From contig CAJJCS010000005.1 in the NCBI GenBank assembly GCA_905182755.1, positions 248,001 to 312,000 of the forward strand: DNA of 64,000 nt. The letters are read 5' to 3'. Below the pieces are notes generated by a model, which saw nothing but the letters and a program-made list of their open reading frames with translations, was not told the origin of the DNA and did not search any database. Shown here piece by piece: positions 9,265 through 18,983 of the stretch. Source of the DNA: Aequorivita sp. HC6-5. GTDB taxonomy: Bacteria > Bacteroidota > Bacteroidia > Flavobacteriales > Flavobacteriaceae. The stretch's first letter is position 1. Each line of letters opens with the position of its first letter. Made by a program: the position numbers and the translations under genes.

Positions 9265-10573
9265 TTACCCTCCAAAATCATCAAAGCGAATGTGCTCATC
9301 AGGAATCCCGTAGTCTTCTCCCATTTTTTGAACCGCTTGGTTCATCAGTGGTGGACCACAGAAATATAATTCTATATCTTCTGGAGATTCATGAAGGTCT
9401 AGATAGTTATCTATCACTACTTGATGTATAAACCCAACAAAACCGTCTCCTTCACCATCTATACCGTCTTTAACTTTCCAGTTATCTTCTTCCATTGGCT
9501 CAGAAAGTGCCAGGTAGAATTTAAAGTTTGGAAAATCATTTGCTAGTTGCTGAAAGTGATCTAGGTAAAATAATTCTCTCTTAGAACGACCCCCGTACCA
9601 ATACGTAACTGTTCTTCCAGTTTTTAAGGTTCTGAATAAGTGATACAAGTGAGATCTCATAGGTGCCATTCCAGCTCCACCACCGATGTATAACATTTCT
9701 GACTCTGATGGATTTATAAAGAACTCTCCATAAGGTCCAGAGATAACACATTTATCTCCTTTTTTTAGATTAAAAATGTAAGAAGATGCAATACCAGGGT
9801 TCACATCCATCCACTTGTTTTTAGCTCTATCCCAAGGCGGAGAAGCAATACGAACGTTCAGCATAATCTCACGTCCTTCTGCAGGATAGGAGGCCATTGA
9901 GTAGGCTCTCTCCACTACTTCTTTGTTTTTCATTACAAGTGGCCATAAACCAAACTTATCCCACTCTGCTTGAAATTTATCTGGGGTGTCATGCTCCTGG
10001 GGATGAGCAGTAATATCCATGTCTGCAAATTTTACTTCACACTGAGGAATTTCGATTTGAATATATCCACCTGCTTTGTAGTTCATGTCTTGAGGTATCT
10101 CTACTACAAATTCTTTAATAAAAGAAGCTACATTATAATTACGCACTACCACTGCATCCCATTTCTTTATCCCAAAAACTTCTTCTGGAATGGTGATATT
10201 CATGTTCTGTTTTACCTTTACCTGGCAAGACAAACGTGCGCCGTCTTTGAGTTCTTTTCTACTAAAATGAGGCGTCTCTGTAGGCAATGCTTCTCCACCA
10301 CCCTCAAGTACGTGACACTCACATTGTATACAAGTTCCACCACCACCACAAGCAGATGGTAAGAAAATTTTATTGTCTCCTAAAGTGGTTAATAAAGGTG
10401 CTACCACTGGCAACCTCAATTTCCTTTTCACCATTAATGGTGATAGTTACGGGTCCAGAAGGAGATAATTTTTGTTTTGTAAAAAGTAATAACGTAACCA
10501 ATAAAAGTGTCAACACCAAAAAAGCGATGACTGTTGCCGCGATAACTCCTGTAATACTTGCTGCTAAAAACAT
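9265..10573 (-). CDS. nqrF: Na+-translocating NADH:quinone reductase subunit F, frameshifted once
   Basis: Electron-entry subunit: oxidises NADH and passes electrons through FAD and a 2Fe-2S centre. It has one N-terminal membrane segment (VIAATVIAFLVLTLLLVTLLLF), a plant-type ferredoxin domain with PSACGGGGTCIQCECHV and a distal cysteine in RLSCQVKV, an FAD motif ERAYSMASYP, and an NADH-binding part GGGAGMAPMRSHLYHLF. The frame breaks at a 3-base homopolymer (plus 10394-10396). Removing one base joins ASGSTLLTTLGDNKIFLPSA and gives 435 residues, normal for the family. Last of the six nqr genes. Confidence 0.95.
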
Positions 10574-10585
10574 ATACTTAATTTT

Positions 10586-11333
10586 TTATTCTGAAACTAC
10601 CAATGGGGTCGTCTCTATTTCTTTTTCTATGGCTGGTTGTATGGTTGTTTGCGATGTTTGTGCTTGAGGGGCTGGCGGCAGATCATCTCCCCCGGTCAAC
10701 ATTCCTCCAAAACTCATAAAGCCAATGGCCATAAGTCCTGTAATAATAAAAGTAATACCAAGTCCTCGAAGAGGTGCTGGCACATTACTATATCTTATTT
10801 TTTCTCTAATGGCAGCAATAGCAACAATGGCTAAAAACCATCCAATACCAGAGCTAAATCCATAATTTAAAGCCAAAGCTGCAGTTTCTATTTCTCTTGA
10901 TTGCATAAACAATGAACCTCCTAAAATGGCACAGTTTACAGCAATTAAGGGTAAGAAAATACCCAGTGAATTATACAATGATGGTGAGAATTTTTCAACA
11001 ATAATCTCTACCAATTGCACCATGGTAGCAATGGTGGCAATAAATAAAATAAAGGATAAGAAACTTAAATCATAGTCTGCATAGGCGCTAAGTTCTGGAG
11101 TTTCACGATTTCCGTCTAACCAAGCCAAAGCTCCCGGCTGAAGTATGTACTGATCTAAAAACCAGTTTAAAGGAACCGTTACTGTTAATACAAAAATAAC
11201 AGCTGCCCCAAGACCTACTGCGGTACTTACCTTTTTTAGATACTGCAAGGTAAGAACACATACCCAAAAAGTATGCAAATACCATGTTGTCTACAAAGAT
11301 TGATTTGAAAAATAATTCTATATGCTCTAACAT
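10586..11333 (-). CDS. nqrE: Na+-translocating NADH:quinone reductase subunit E, frameshifted once
   Basis: Integral membrane subunit, homologous to NqrD and to RnfA. The N-terminus reads [25 protein letters not shown], the conserved first helix with its cysteine. A break at a run of six A (minus strand; plus 11232-11237) is repaired by dropping one base, giving [20 protein letters not shown] and 248 residues. Six membrane helices are visible, with [12 protein letters not shown] carrying the second conserved cysteine. The C-terminal roughly 40 residues ([12 protein letters not shown], acidic) extend beyond the proteobacterial form and look like a soluble tail. Confidence 0.94.
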
Positions 11334-11362
11334 ATGTTCTAAAATTTTATTTTTTACTATTA

Positions 11363-12010
11363 CTAGTTTTCTTCTATTAATGCGCTGTTTCTGCTACGTT
11401 GTACCCAGATAATAATACCAACAACAATCAGTGCCATTGGAGGGAGTACCATAAAACCATTGTTTTCATAACCAATAGCGTACAAACCGGTTTTCTCTAC
11501 AGAGTCACCAAGTACCTTGAAACCAAATAAAGTTCCAGATCCTAATAATTCTCTAAAGAAACCTACAATTATAAGTATTACTCCATAACCTAAAGCGTTA
11601 CCAACACCATCAAGAAAAGCTTTCCAAGGTCCATTACCCAAAGCAAAGGCCTCGAAACGTCCCATAATAATACAATTGGTAATAATTAAACCAATAAACA
11701 CAGATAGCTCCTTACTTAGCTCATAGGCAAAAGCTTTTAATACCTGATCTACTATAATTACAAGTGTTGCAACAACAATTAGCTGCACAATAATTCTAAT
11801 TTTTGAGGGTATAATATTTCGCATAAGTGAAATAACAACATTACCAAGGCCAAGAACAAAAATTACAGAAACCGCCATTACTATAGATGGCTTTAATTGC
11901 GCTGTAATAGCCAGCGCAGAACAAATACCTAATACTTGTATGGTAATTGGGTTATCATCTGCCAATGGGTCTAAGATTAACCGCGTGTCTTTTTTTGAAA
12001 GTAATCCCAT
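11363..12010 (-). CDS. nqrD: Na+-translocating NADH:quinone reductase subunit D
   Basis: Membrane subunit of 215 residues with six predicted helices. Family motifs are LGICSALAITAQLKPSIVM (conserved cysteine in helix 1), VFIGLIITNCIIMGR (second conserved cysteine) and the polar start KKDTRLILDPLADDNP. NqrD and NqrE form a pseudo-symmetric pair that holds an iron centre inside the membrane. The gene lies four bases downstream of nqrC and 29 bases before nqrE in the same operon. Intact; no oddity. Confidence 0.96.
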   Translation of the reverse strand: MGLLSKKDTRLILDPLADDNPITIQVLGICSALAITAQLKPSIVMAVSVIFVLGLGNVVISLMRNIIPSKIRIIVQLIVVATLVIIVDQVLKAFAYELSKELSVFIGLIITNCIIMGRFEAFALGNGPWKAFLDGVGNALGYGVILIIVGFFRELLGSGTLFGFKVLGDSVEKTGLYAIGYENNGFMVLPPMALIVVGIIIWVQRSRNSALIEEN

Positions 12011-12014
12011 CTTG

Positions 12015-12764
12015 TTAGTTGTTTAAAGTTTTAAAGTAAGGCACATACATAGCAATGTCTTTTTTCAACATTGCAGAGACACCATCTCCTGTGATGGTTG
12101 CTCCTGCAAGAGCATCTACCTCATAATCATCTTTGATCAAGTTCTTTGGATCGTTGTTTCCTTTGGCAACTTTAATACCTTTATAGGTGCTACCTTCCAA
12201 CAGTTTTTCTCCAATGAAATCATCCATAAAATAGCGTTGTTTGATCTCTGCGCCCAAACCTGGTGTTTCTCCTTTATGATCAAAATACACGCCTTGTACC
12301 GTCATTGTTTTATCTACAGCTACAAAGCCCCAAATTGCATCCCAAAGCCCTTTCCCTCTTACAGGCATGATGTATAATTTTTCACCGTCTTTTTCGCCGA
12401 TAAACAGTGGAAGCTTTCTTTGATATCCCGCTTTTTTGGCTTTTGCACCTTCTTTTTTAACATCAATTAAATAGGCCTTATCATTTTGTGAGGCAGTAGG
12501 CCCTTCTATAATAAGCTGCTCTTTGATATAGGTCTTAAAGGCATCGGCAACTCTATCTGTAGTTATAAAAGCTACATCACCTGTTCCCTGATTATCATTT
12601 ACACCCATAGCATACAGGATGTTTTGTTGCTTTTCAAACTTTTCGTTTGCCTTAATCATAGGCTTCAATCCGCTTGAAAATCCTGCCAATAGTGTACCAA
12701 CAACTAGTACCATAATAACGGCAAAGATCATTGTGTAACTGTTTTTATCTTTATTAACTGCCAT
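12015..12764 (-). CDS. nqrC: Na+-translocating NADH:quinone reductase subunit C
   Basis: A 249-residue subunit with one N-terminal membrane anchor (SYTMIFAVIMVLVVGTLLAGF) and a periplasmic FMN-binding domain. The flavinylation site lies in DALAGATITGDGVSAM, where the second Thr-containing position matches the SGAT-type motif recognised by ApbE. KGLWDAIWGFVAVD and HKGETPGLGAEI are typical FMN_bind features. ApbE is encoded in the same operon, consistent with covalent FMN loading. Two bases separate it from nqrB. Confidence 0.95.
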   Translation of the reverse strand: MAVNKDKNSYTMIFAVIMVLVVGTLLAGFSSGLKPMIKANEKFEKQQNILYAMGVNDNQGTGDVAFITTDRVADAFKTYIKEQLIIEGPTASQNDKAYLIDVKKEGAKAKKAGYQRKLPLFIGEKDGEKLYIMPVRGKGLWDAIWGFVAVDKTMTVQGVYFDHKGETPGLGAEIKQRYFMDDFIGEKLLEGSTYKGIKVAKGNNDPKNLIKDDYEVDALAGATITGDGVSAMLKKDIAMYVPYFKTLNN

Positions 12765-12766
12765 AA

Positions 12767-13975
12767 TTAAGCTGTTTTAAGTTTTAGACGTTTTGCTCTT
12801 TTTTTGATATTCCCTTCCAATACATAGTGATCTATGGTTGGCGCAAATACATTCATTAGTAGAATTGCCAAGAATACTCCCTCTGGGTAGGCTGGGTTAA
12901 ACACACGTATCATAATAGATATAAAACCTATTAAAAACCCGTATATCCACTTTCCTTTATTGGTTTGAGATGCCGTAACAGGATCTGTTGCCATGTACAC
13001 TGCACCAAATAAAATACTACCAATAAACAGATGTTGCCAGAAAACAACATTCATAAGGCCAAAGAATTTAGAACTCTCTGTTACCCATCCGGCATTTACA
13101 ACACCATTAAATATAAGCCCCATTGATAATGCTCCCGCAAGAGTGCTTAGTATAATTCTCCAACTTCCTATTTTAGAAAGAATTAAAATTAATGCCCCTA
13201 CTATAATGAGAAGCTTTGAGGTTTCACCCACAGATCCGGGAATAAATCCTAAAAACTGATCCATCATACTCCAATCTCCAAACCCATTGTTTTGGGCCAG
13301 TGATCCTAAAATGGTTTCTCCAGAAATAGCATCAGGCTGCCCAACAGTATCTACTGCGCCAGTAACCCAAACTTTATCTCCAGACATCCATGTTGGATAT
13401 GCAAAGAATAAAAAGGCTCTTATAGTTAAGGCTGGATTTAAAATATTCATTCCAGTACCTCCAAATACTTCTTTTCCTATCACTACACCAAAAATCACTG
13501 CAATAGATAACATCCACAGCGGAATATCTACAGGAACAATTAATGGCACCAACATACCCGTTACCAGGTATCCTTCTTCTACCTCATGGCCTTTGATAAC
13601 TGCAAAAATAAATTCTACAATAAGCCCAACCCCGTAAGACACCACAACAAGTGGCAATACCTTCCAGGCTCCAATAGTGAAGTTTGAGAAGTTCCAAAAC
13701 TCTGTACTAAAAAAGCTTAGTGCTTTTGTTACATCTCCAGTTTGGACATTGTATTGATACCCTGCGTTAAATATCCCAAACAATAAACAAGGCACAAGTG
13801 ACATGATAACCATGTTCATGGTACGTTTTAAATCATCTGCTGCCTTAATGTGAGTACCATTATGTGTAGTCTCATTAGGCAAGTACAAAAAGGTATGGAT
13901 TGCGTTAAACGCAGGAGCCATCTTGGTACCCTTGTACTTCATTTTTAAGGTATGTAAATTCTGTTTTAAACCCAT
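12767..13975 (-). CDS. nqrB: Na+-translocating NADH:quinone reductase subunit B
   Basis: Large membrane subunit (402 residues, about ten helices) that carries covalent FMN and riboflavin and is tied to sodium transport. It has THIKAADDLKRTMNMVI before helix 1, GKEVFGGTGMNILNPALTIRAFLFF, and a periplasmic loop with DAISGETILG where the FMN-acceptor threonine is expected. The usual acceptor motif is SGAT; here the residue before Thr is Glu. The C-terminus NVFAPTIDHYVLEGNIKKR is standard. Three bases separate it from nqrA. Confidence 0.96.
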   Translation of the reverse strand: MGLKQNLHTLKMKYKGTKMAPAFNAIHTFLYLPNETTHNGTHIKAADDLKRTMNMVIMSLVPCLLFGIFNAGYQYNVQTGDVTKALSFFSTEFWNFSNFTIGAWKVLPLVVVSYGVGLIVEFIFAVIKGHEVEEGYLVTGMLVPLIVPVDIPLWMLSIAVIFGVVIGKEVFGGTGMNILNPALTIRAFLFFAYPTWMSGDKVWVTGAVDTVGQPDAISGETILGSLAQNNGFGDWSMMDQFLGFIPGSVGETSKLLIIVGALILILSKIGSWRIILSTLAGALSMGLIFNGVVNAGWVTESSKFFGLMNVVFWQHLFIGSILFGAVYMATDPVTASQTNKGKWIYGFLIGFISIMIRVFNPAYPEGVFLAILLMNVFAPTIDHYVLEGNIKKRAKRLKLKTA

Positions 13976-13978
13976 AAC

Positions 13979-15331
13979 TTATCCTATTTCTTTATACATT
14001 AAGTCTAATCCTTCTCTAATAATTTGTTGGTGTGGTTGCTTTGAAACACATACAAATTCTGTCAAGGCGAAATCTTCTGGAGCAACCTCATACATTCCTA
14101 GTGCTTCCATAGCGTCCAAGTCTTTCACCAAACAGGCCTTTAAAATTTGTAAAGGATAAATATCTAGTGGAAATACCTCTTCATAATTTCCTGTTACAAC
14201 AAAAGCACGATGCTCACCATTGGTATTGGTGTTTAGTTCAAACTCTTTGTTGGGCTGCATCCAAGAGAAAGTTAACGCTCTTGATGGCGAAATTTTATTA
14301 AACACAGGCTTGTTCCAACCAAAAAACTCGTAATCATCACCCTGAGGAATAACCGTTACTGCATTGTGGTAAAAACCTAGATGCTGCTTTGGAGAAATTG
14401 TATCTCCACTTAAAACACCTCCGCTAATAACACGAACATTTTCATGGTTAAGCCCAGAATCATAAATCATGGTAGCAACCTCACTACCAATTCTAGTTTT
14501 ATAATATTTTGGAGCCTTCACACAAGAACCTGCCAGAGCCACAATACGCTCGGCGTTGTATTTTCCTGTTAAAAATAATTCTCCAATAATGACCAAATCT
14601 TGAGCCGCTATAGTCCAAACAGTTTCTCCTTTATTTACTGGGTCTATCTTGTTTATTTGTGTCCCTACATTTCCTGCGGGATGCAATACATTTGTTTTGT
14701 GTAAAACAACATGTTGCATTTCAGACAACATAGAAGCACTGTCCTTAGCAACGGTAAGATGCACAAGGCCATCTGTTAATTTACTGAGTGCTGTAATGGC
14801 AGTTTGCACTTCTTTTTGTTTGCCTTGCAACACAAAATCAAGATCTGCATCTAAAGCTCCAGTAGCTAAACCAGATATAAAAATAGCCTTAGGGGCAGTG
14901 TCTGGATTTGCAATAACATCATAAGGACGTTGTTTTACAAAAGGCCAACACCCGCTGGCAAGTAAATGATTTTTAATTTCTTGGGAAGAAAGGCTTTCTG
15001 GAGATTTTACTCCATAATCCTTGAAGGTGTCTTTTTGATCTGCTTCAATTGTTAGACCTGTAATTACACGTTTTGGCCCTCTTTCTATCTTGGTAAGTGT
15101 ACCACTTACTGGAGATGAAAAAGTGATTGCCTGGTTTTTTTTGCTATAAAACAACGTCTCTCCAGCTAGTATTTTTTCACCTTCTTTTTTCACCAACTTT
15201 GGCGTAAACAAGTGAAAATCTGAAGGACGTATAGCAAAGGTTCGTGAACGCGGTGCGTTTGAAAGTGATTTATCTGCTTCACCCTTAAGGCGGATGGCAA
15301 GACCCTTTTTAATCTTAATGTCTTTGGACAT
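13979..15331 (-). CDS. nqrA: Na+-translocating NADH:quinone reductase subunit A
   Basis: Peripheral 450-residue subunit on the cytoplasmic face that takes part in the quinone site. It opens with the biotinyl/lipoyl-like part typical of NqrA (IKIKKGLAIRLKGEAD, TLFYSKKNQAITFSSPVSGTL), then KQRPYDVIANPDTAPKAIFISGLATGALDAD. First gene of the operon, on the minus strand. A promoter with both Bacteroidota elements lies 73 to 104 bases upstream of its start. Intact and full length. Confidence 0.96.
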   Translation of the reverse strand: MSKDIKIKKGLAIRLKGEADKSLSNAPRSRTFAIRPSDFHLFTPKLVKKEGEKILAGETLFYSKKNQAITFSSPVSGTLTKIERGPKRVITGLTIEADQKDTFKDYGVKSPESLSSQEIKNHLLASGCWPFVKQRPYDVIANPDTAPKAIFISGLATGALDADLDFVLQGKQKEVQTAITALSKLTDGLVHLTVAKDSASMLSEMQHVVLHKTNVLHPAGNVGTQINKIDPVNKGETVWTIAAQDLVIIGELFLTGKYNAERIVALAGSCVKAPKYYKTRIGSEVATMIYDSGLNHENVRVISGGVLSGDTISPKQHLGFYHNAVTVIPQGDDYEFFGWNKPVFNKISPSRALTFSWMQPNKEFELNTNTNGEHRAFVVTGNYEEVFPLDIYPLQILKACLVKDLDAMEALGMYEVAPEDFALTEFVCVSKQPHQQIIREGLDLMYKEIG

Positions 15332-15403
15332 AGGATAGTCGTGTTAAAATTGACTTTTATTTTCTTAAAAAGCTACCAAATTAGTATGTCTTTTTAGGGA
15401 ATG

Positions 15404-15435
15404 CAAATTTAAGAATTAAAAGAGCAATTTTCCAA
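15404..15435 (-). promoter_or_regulatory. Candidate Bacteroidota-type promoter for the nqr operon
   Basis: On the minus strand TAAATTTG (15411-15404) matches the -7 consensus TAnnTTTG. A TTG at 15435-15433 lies 21 bases upstream, the expected place of the -33 element. The leader to the nqrA start is about 70 bases. No transcription data; assigned by pattern. Confidence 0.45.
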
Positions 15436-15533
15436 TATATTAAGATATTTTTATCTGTTTTGTGTTCTTGAGAAATGCAATGCAATTTTAAGGCATAAAA
15501 TTTGTTTATATTTAGCACACATACCAACAAACC

Positions 15534-16790
15534 ATGCGCGCAATTACTCTCTTATTTTTTCTCTTTTTATTTCTAATTCCAAAGGGCCACGCCCAGGTGG
15601 AAGAAACCATTGAGCCTGAATACATTAGGACTATACAGTTTAAAGGAACTTCAGCACAAAGCAGATTACCCATTATTGAACTAGGTCAAAAGCTGCAACT
15701 TTCTTTTGATGATATTATAGGTAATGAAGCAGATTACTTTTACACAATTGCGCATTTTAATTTTGATTGGACCCCTAGTGATTTATCAAAAGGAGAATAT
15801 CTAGATGGCTTTGATGATGTGCGCATAGAAACCTATGAAAACAGCTTCAATACCCTACAGCTTTATTCAAACTACAAACTTAGTATCCCAAATAGAGAAA
15901 CGCGTGCTATTAAAAAAAGTGGAAATTACTTGTTACGAATTTTCAATGATGATGGCGAGATTGTTTTTTCAAGAAAATTCATGGTATTAGAACGCGTTTT
16001 AAGTGTGGAGGTTGAGATTAAAAGATCGAGAATAATCAAAAACATAGACCAACAACAGGTGGTACAGTTTAAAATAAATTCTCCTAACTTACTTTTAATT
16101 AACCCCAAACAAAATGTAAAAACACTAGTACTGCAAAACAATAATTTAAAAACCGCCATCACTAATTTAAAACCGCTCTACACTATTGGCTCTGAGCTTA
16201 TTTATAAGTATGACCAAGAAGCAGCTTTTTGGGGTGGTAATGAATTTTTGTCTTTTGATAACAAAGACCTTAGATCTTCCACAAACGGAGTGAGGTATGT
16301 AGAACTCAATGAATTGTATGAAAATTTCTTATTCACAAACATAGACAGAAGTGTAAGACCCTATACTTACAACCCAGACATTAACGGTAGTTTTCAGGTT
16401 AGAAATCTATATGCCTCGCAAAATCAAAACATAGAGGCAGACTACGTATTGATGCATTTTAATTTGCAGCACTATGGATCATTGGGTGATAAAGAGATAC
16501 ATATCTACGGAAATTTCAATAACTGGACCATAGACCAAACCACCTACATGCGTTACAACGAAAAAACAGACACCTATCAAAACGCAAGGCTTTTCAAGCA
16601 AGGATTCTATAACTATAAGTATGTCATGGTAAATAGAGATGGTAGTATAGAACAAGGCCCAATAAGCGGAAATTTCTGGGAAACAGAAAACCAATACACA
16701 GTCCTTGTATATTATAGAGCACCTGGCTCTAGGTTTGATAGACTCTTGGGAAAAGGATCTGCTAATTCTAGTAAAATATCAAACAACTAA
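15534..16790 (+). CDS. Type IX secretion system plug protein (former DUF5103)
   Basis: A 418-residue secreted protein with a signal peptide (cleavage after GHAQ). It matches the T9SS plug family: the N-terminal beta domain has IRTIQFKGTSAQSRLPIIELGQ and YFYTIAHFNFDWTPSDLSKGEYLDGF, followed by LYSNYKLSIPNRETR and GNYLLRIFNDDGEIVFSRKFMV. The later part (HIYGNFNNWTIDQTTYM) resembles a carbohydrate-binding-like beta fold. In Flavobacterium the Plug closes the periplasmic side of the SprA translocon. Consistent with this, at least three proteins in this window end in T9SS sorting domains. It stands alone, well separated from nqrA by a 200-base divergent region. Confidence 0.85.
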   Translation: MRAITLLFFLFLFLIPKGHAQVEETIEPEYIRTIQFKGTSAQSRLPIIELGQKLQLSFDDIIGNEADYFYTIAHFNFDWTPSDLSKGEYLDGFDDVRIETYENSFNTLQLYSNYKLSIPNRETRAIKKSGNYLLRIFNDDGEIVFSRKFMVLERVLSVEVEIKRSRIIKNIDQQQVVQFKINSPNLLLINPKQNVKTLVLQNNNLKTAITNLKPLYTIGSELIYKYDQEAAFWGGNEFLSFDNKDLRSSTNGVRYVELNELYENFLFTNIDRSVRPYTYNPDINGSFQVRNLYASQNQNIEADYVLMHFNLQHYGSLGDKEIHIYGNFNNWTIDQTTYMRYNEKTDTYQNARLFKQGFYNYKYVMVNRDGSIEQGPISGNFWETENQYTVLVYYRAPGSRFDRLLGKGSANSSKISNN

Positions 16791-16891
16791 AAGTATTTAC
16801 CGCAACCCTTTAAAAGATATCTTTTAAATTTTGGATTTAAAAAACCTTTAAATCAAACCTTGCTTGAGCCCCATAAGGCACCTTTTTACAC

Positions 16892-16899
16892 TATATTTG
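16892..16899 (+). promoter_or_regulatory. Candidate -7 promoter element
   Basis: TATATTTG matches TAnnTTTG and lies 20 bases before the start codon of the PLP decarboxylase at 16920. No convincing -33 TTTG is present at the right distance, so this is tentative. Confidence 0.3.
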
Positions 16900-16919
16900 C
16901 GGTAAAATAAGATCTTCCT

Positions 16920-18299
16920 ATGCAAAAAGAACTTTTACTGTTCCAAAAATTAGCCGAAAAATTAATAAAAGCCGAAAAACAAGAGCCTATAATCACCCCA
17001 ATTCCTCCCAAGGAACTTTTTAATATCTTACCCCTAGCCTTAGAAGAGCAGCCCGCAGATGATGCTTTTTTTGAAAATGCACTAGAAAAACTTGTTTTAA
17101 ACACACCCCGTACTGCAACGAATTTGTTTTTTAATCAGCTATTTGGAGGCAGGAATCCAAAAGCTACATTAGGAGATTTATTGGCAGTACTGCTCAATAA
17201 CAGCATGTATACTTATAAAGTTGCTGGTCCTCAAGTAGGAATTGAAAAAGAAATTTTACGCAAATCTTGTGATTTAATTGGCTACGGTAAAGATGCAGAT
17301 GGAACCTTCGCCCCTGGAGGATCTATGAGTAATTTCATGGCTATATTAATGGCACGTGACGCGCACAATGACACCATTAAAAATGAAGGTGTGCTCCAAA
17401 AAATGACCGCCTACACCTCCATAGAATCTCATTATTCTACCTCAAAAAACGCTGCTTTTATAGGTATTGGTCGTGAACAAGTTAGGTATGTAGCCACCAA
17501 TGAATTTGGGCAAATGGACCCTAAAGACTTGGGCGATAAAATAGCTGAGGATATCGCAAAAGGTTTGCAACCATTTTTTGTAAATGCAACTGCCGGAACT
17601 ACAGTACTTGGCGCCTTTGATGAGATAACACCACTATCTGAGATTTGTAAAGAATACAAGCTTTGGCTTCATGTAGACGGAGCCTACTGCGGTAGTGTGA
17701 TTTTTAGTAAAAAATACAAGCACCTGGTTAAAGGAATAGCCCTTACAGATTCTTTTAGCTACAATGCCCATAAAATGATGGGAACACCCCTTACTTGCTC
17801 TATCATACTTACAAAACACAAAAAATATTTACATGACAGTTTCAGTAATGATGCTACCTATTTATACCAAACAGATGGTGATGATTACAACCTAGGAAAA
17901 ACATCTATACAATGCGGTAGAAGAAATGATGCTTTGAAATTTTGGACCCTATGGAAATCTGTAGGAACCCTCGGGTTAGAAAAAATTGTGGATCAGCAAT
18001 TTCATTTGGCAGAAGTAGCACGAAATTACATTAAAAGCAATCCAGATTATACCCTCTATAGTTTTGATGACTCCATATCTATTTGCTATAATTATAAAGG
18101 AATACCCGCCCAAGACTTGTGTACTTCATTGTACCAAAACGCAGAAGCGATGGTAGGGTTTGGAATTTTTAGAGAAACAGAGTTTGTGCGCCTAGTAACA
18201 ATAAACGCTGGAAATGATGACAAAGACATCATCAACTTCTTTAAAACCTGTGAAGATTTTGTAGCAAAAAACTTGTCTTTATTTTCATTAAAAGCATAG
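16920..18299 (+). CDS. Group II PLP-dependent amino acid decarboxylase
   Basis: A 459-residue member of the family holding glutamate, aspartate, diaminobutyrate and aromatic amino acid decarboxylases. Visible features are NQLFGGRNPKATLGDLLAVLLNNSMYTYKVAGPQVGIEKE, GTFAPGGSMSNFMAILMARD, the substrate-site ESHYSTSKNAA, the cofactor-binding Asp in LHVDGAYCGS, and the PLP lysine in YNAHKMMGTPL. Substrate cannot be fixed; the layout resembles animal glutamate/cysteine-sulfinate decarboxylases more than GadB. A cysteine dioxygenase-like gene lies elsewhere in the window, so a cysteine-sulfinate role is conceivable but unproven. It is monocistronic by spacing. Confidence 0.83.
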   Translation: MQKELLLFQKLAEKLIKAEKQEPIITPIPPKELFNILPLALEEQPADDAFFENALEKLVLNTPRTATNLFFNQLFGGRNPKATLGDLLAVLLNNSMYTYKVAGPQVGIEKEILRKSCDLIGYGKDADGTFAPGGSMSNFMAILMARDAHNDTIKNEGVLQKMTAYTSIESHYSTSKNAAFIGIGREQVRYVATNEFGQMDPKDLGDKIAEDIAKGLQPFFVNATAGTTVLGAFDEITPLSEICKEYKLWLHVDGAYCGSVIFSKKYKHLVKGIALTDSFSYNAHKMMGTPLTCSIILTKHKKYLHDSFSNDATYLYQTDGDDYNLGKTSIQCGRRNDALKFWTLWKSVGTLGLEKIVDQQFHLAEVARNYIKSNPDYTLYSFDDSISICYNYKGIPAQDLCTSLYQNAEAMVGFGIFRETEFVRLVTINAGNDDKDIINFFKTCEDFVAKNLSLFSLKA

Positions 18300-18456
18300 C
18301 TCTTACCCAATATCCTTTGCTATTACATAGAAACATAAAAGATGGTTTCTAGATATTTTTAATACCATAATAAAATTTGTATTTTTAAGCATCGGTATAA
18401 ACAAAACATAATGGCTTTTTTATTTTTAAAACACTAATAACAGCCAGATCATACGC

Positions 18457-18843
18457 ATGACACAACAAGTTACTCAAGGCATTAAAGTTTCCATCAAAAC
18501 ACGTTTTGAAGACGCCTTTGTGTCTAACGGGAAGCAGCAGTATGCATTTTCTTACATTATACGTATTGAGAACAAGAGTAAAGATGTAGTGCAACTCAAA
18601 TCACGCCACTGGAAAATAAAAGATGCCTTAAACGATATTGATATGGTTTTTGGAGAAGGTGTTGTGGGTAAAAAACCAGTTATTAAACCTGGAGGGTTTC
18701 ATACTTATAGTAGTGGTTGTATATTATTGAGTCCTTTTGGAGCTATGAGTGGGTATTATGAGATGGTTAATTTTACTACTACTGAAAAATTTAAAGTAAG
18801 TATTCCAAACTTTAAATTAAGTGCTCCTTTTTCTATGAATTAA
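18457..18843 (+). CDS. apaG: ApaG protein
   Basis: A 128-residue single-domain protein of the ApaG/DUF525 family, an immunoglobulin-like fold also found in F-box proteins. Diagnostic stretches are YIIRIENKSKDVVQLKSRHWKI, GEGVVGKKPVIKPGGFHTYSSGC and GAMSGYYEMV. It has been linked with Co2+/Mg2+ efflux and Ap4A levels in enterobacteria, but the biochemical role remains unclear. It lies 140 bases before pruA on the same strand; in many flavobacteria the two are neighbours, as I recall. Confidence 0.92.
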   Translation: MTQQVTQGIKVSIKTRFEDAFVSNGKQQYAFSYIIRIENKSKDVVQLKSRHWKIKDALNDIDMVFGEGVVGKKPVIKPGGFHTYSSGCILLSPFGAMSGYYEMVNFTTTEKFKVSIPNFKLSAPFSMN

Positions 18844-18983
18844 ACTTAGAAAATCAAACTACCTGAGTTAAAACCAACCTTGGCCTAGCGAATATTAAGA
18901 GCATATTTTTTGTATCTTCGCACTTCGAAATTTTGTCTTTAACAAACCGCAAATTGCCTAGCAATTGCATAAATAAACTCACC

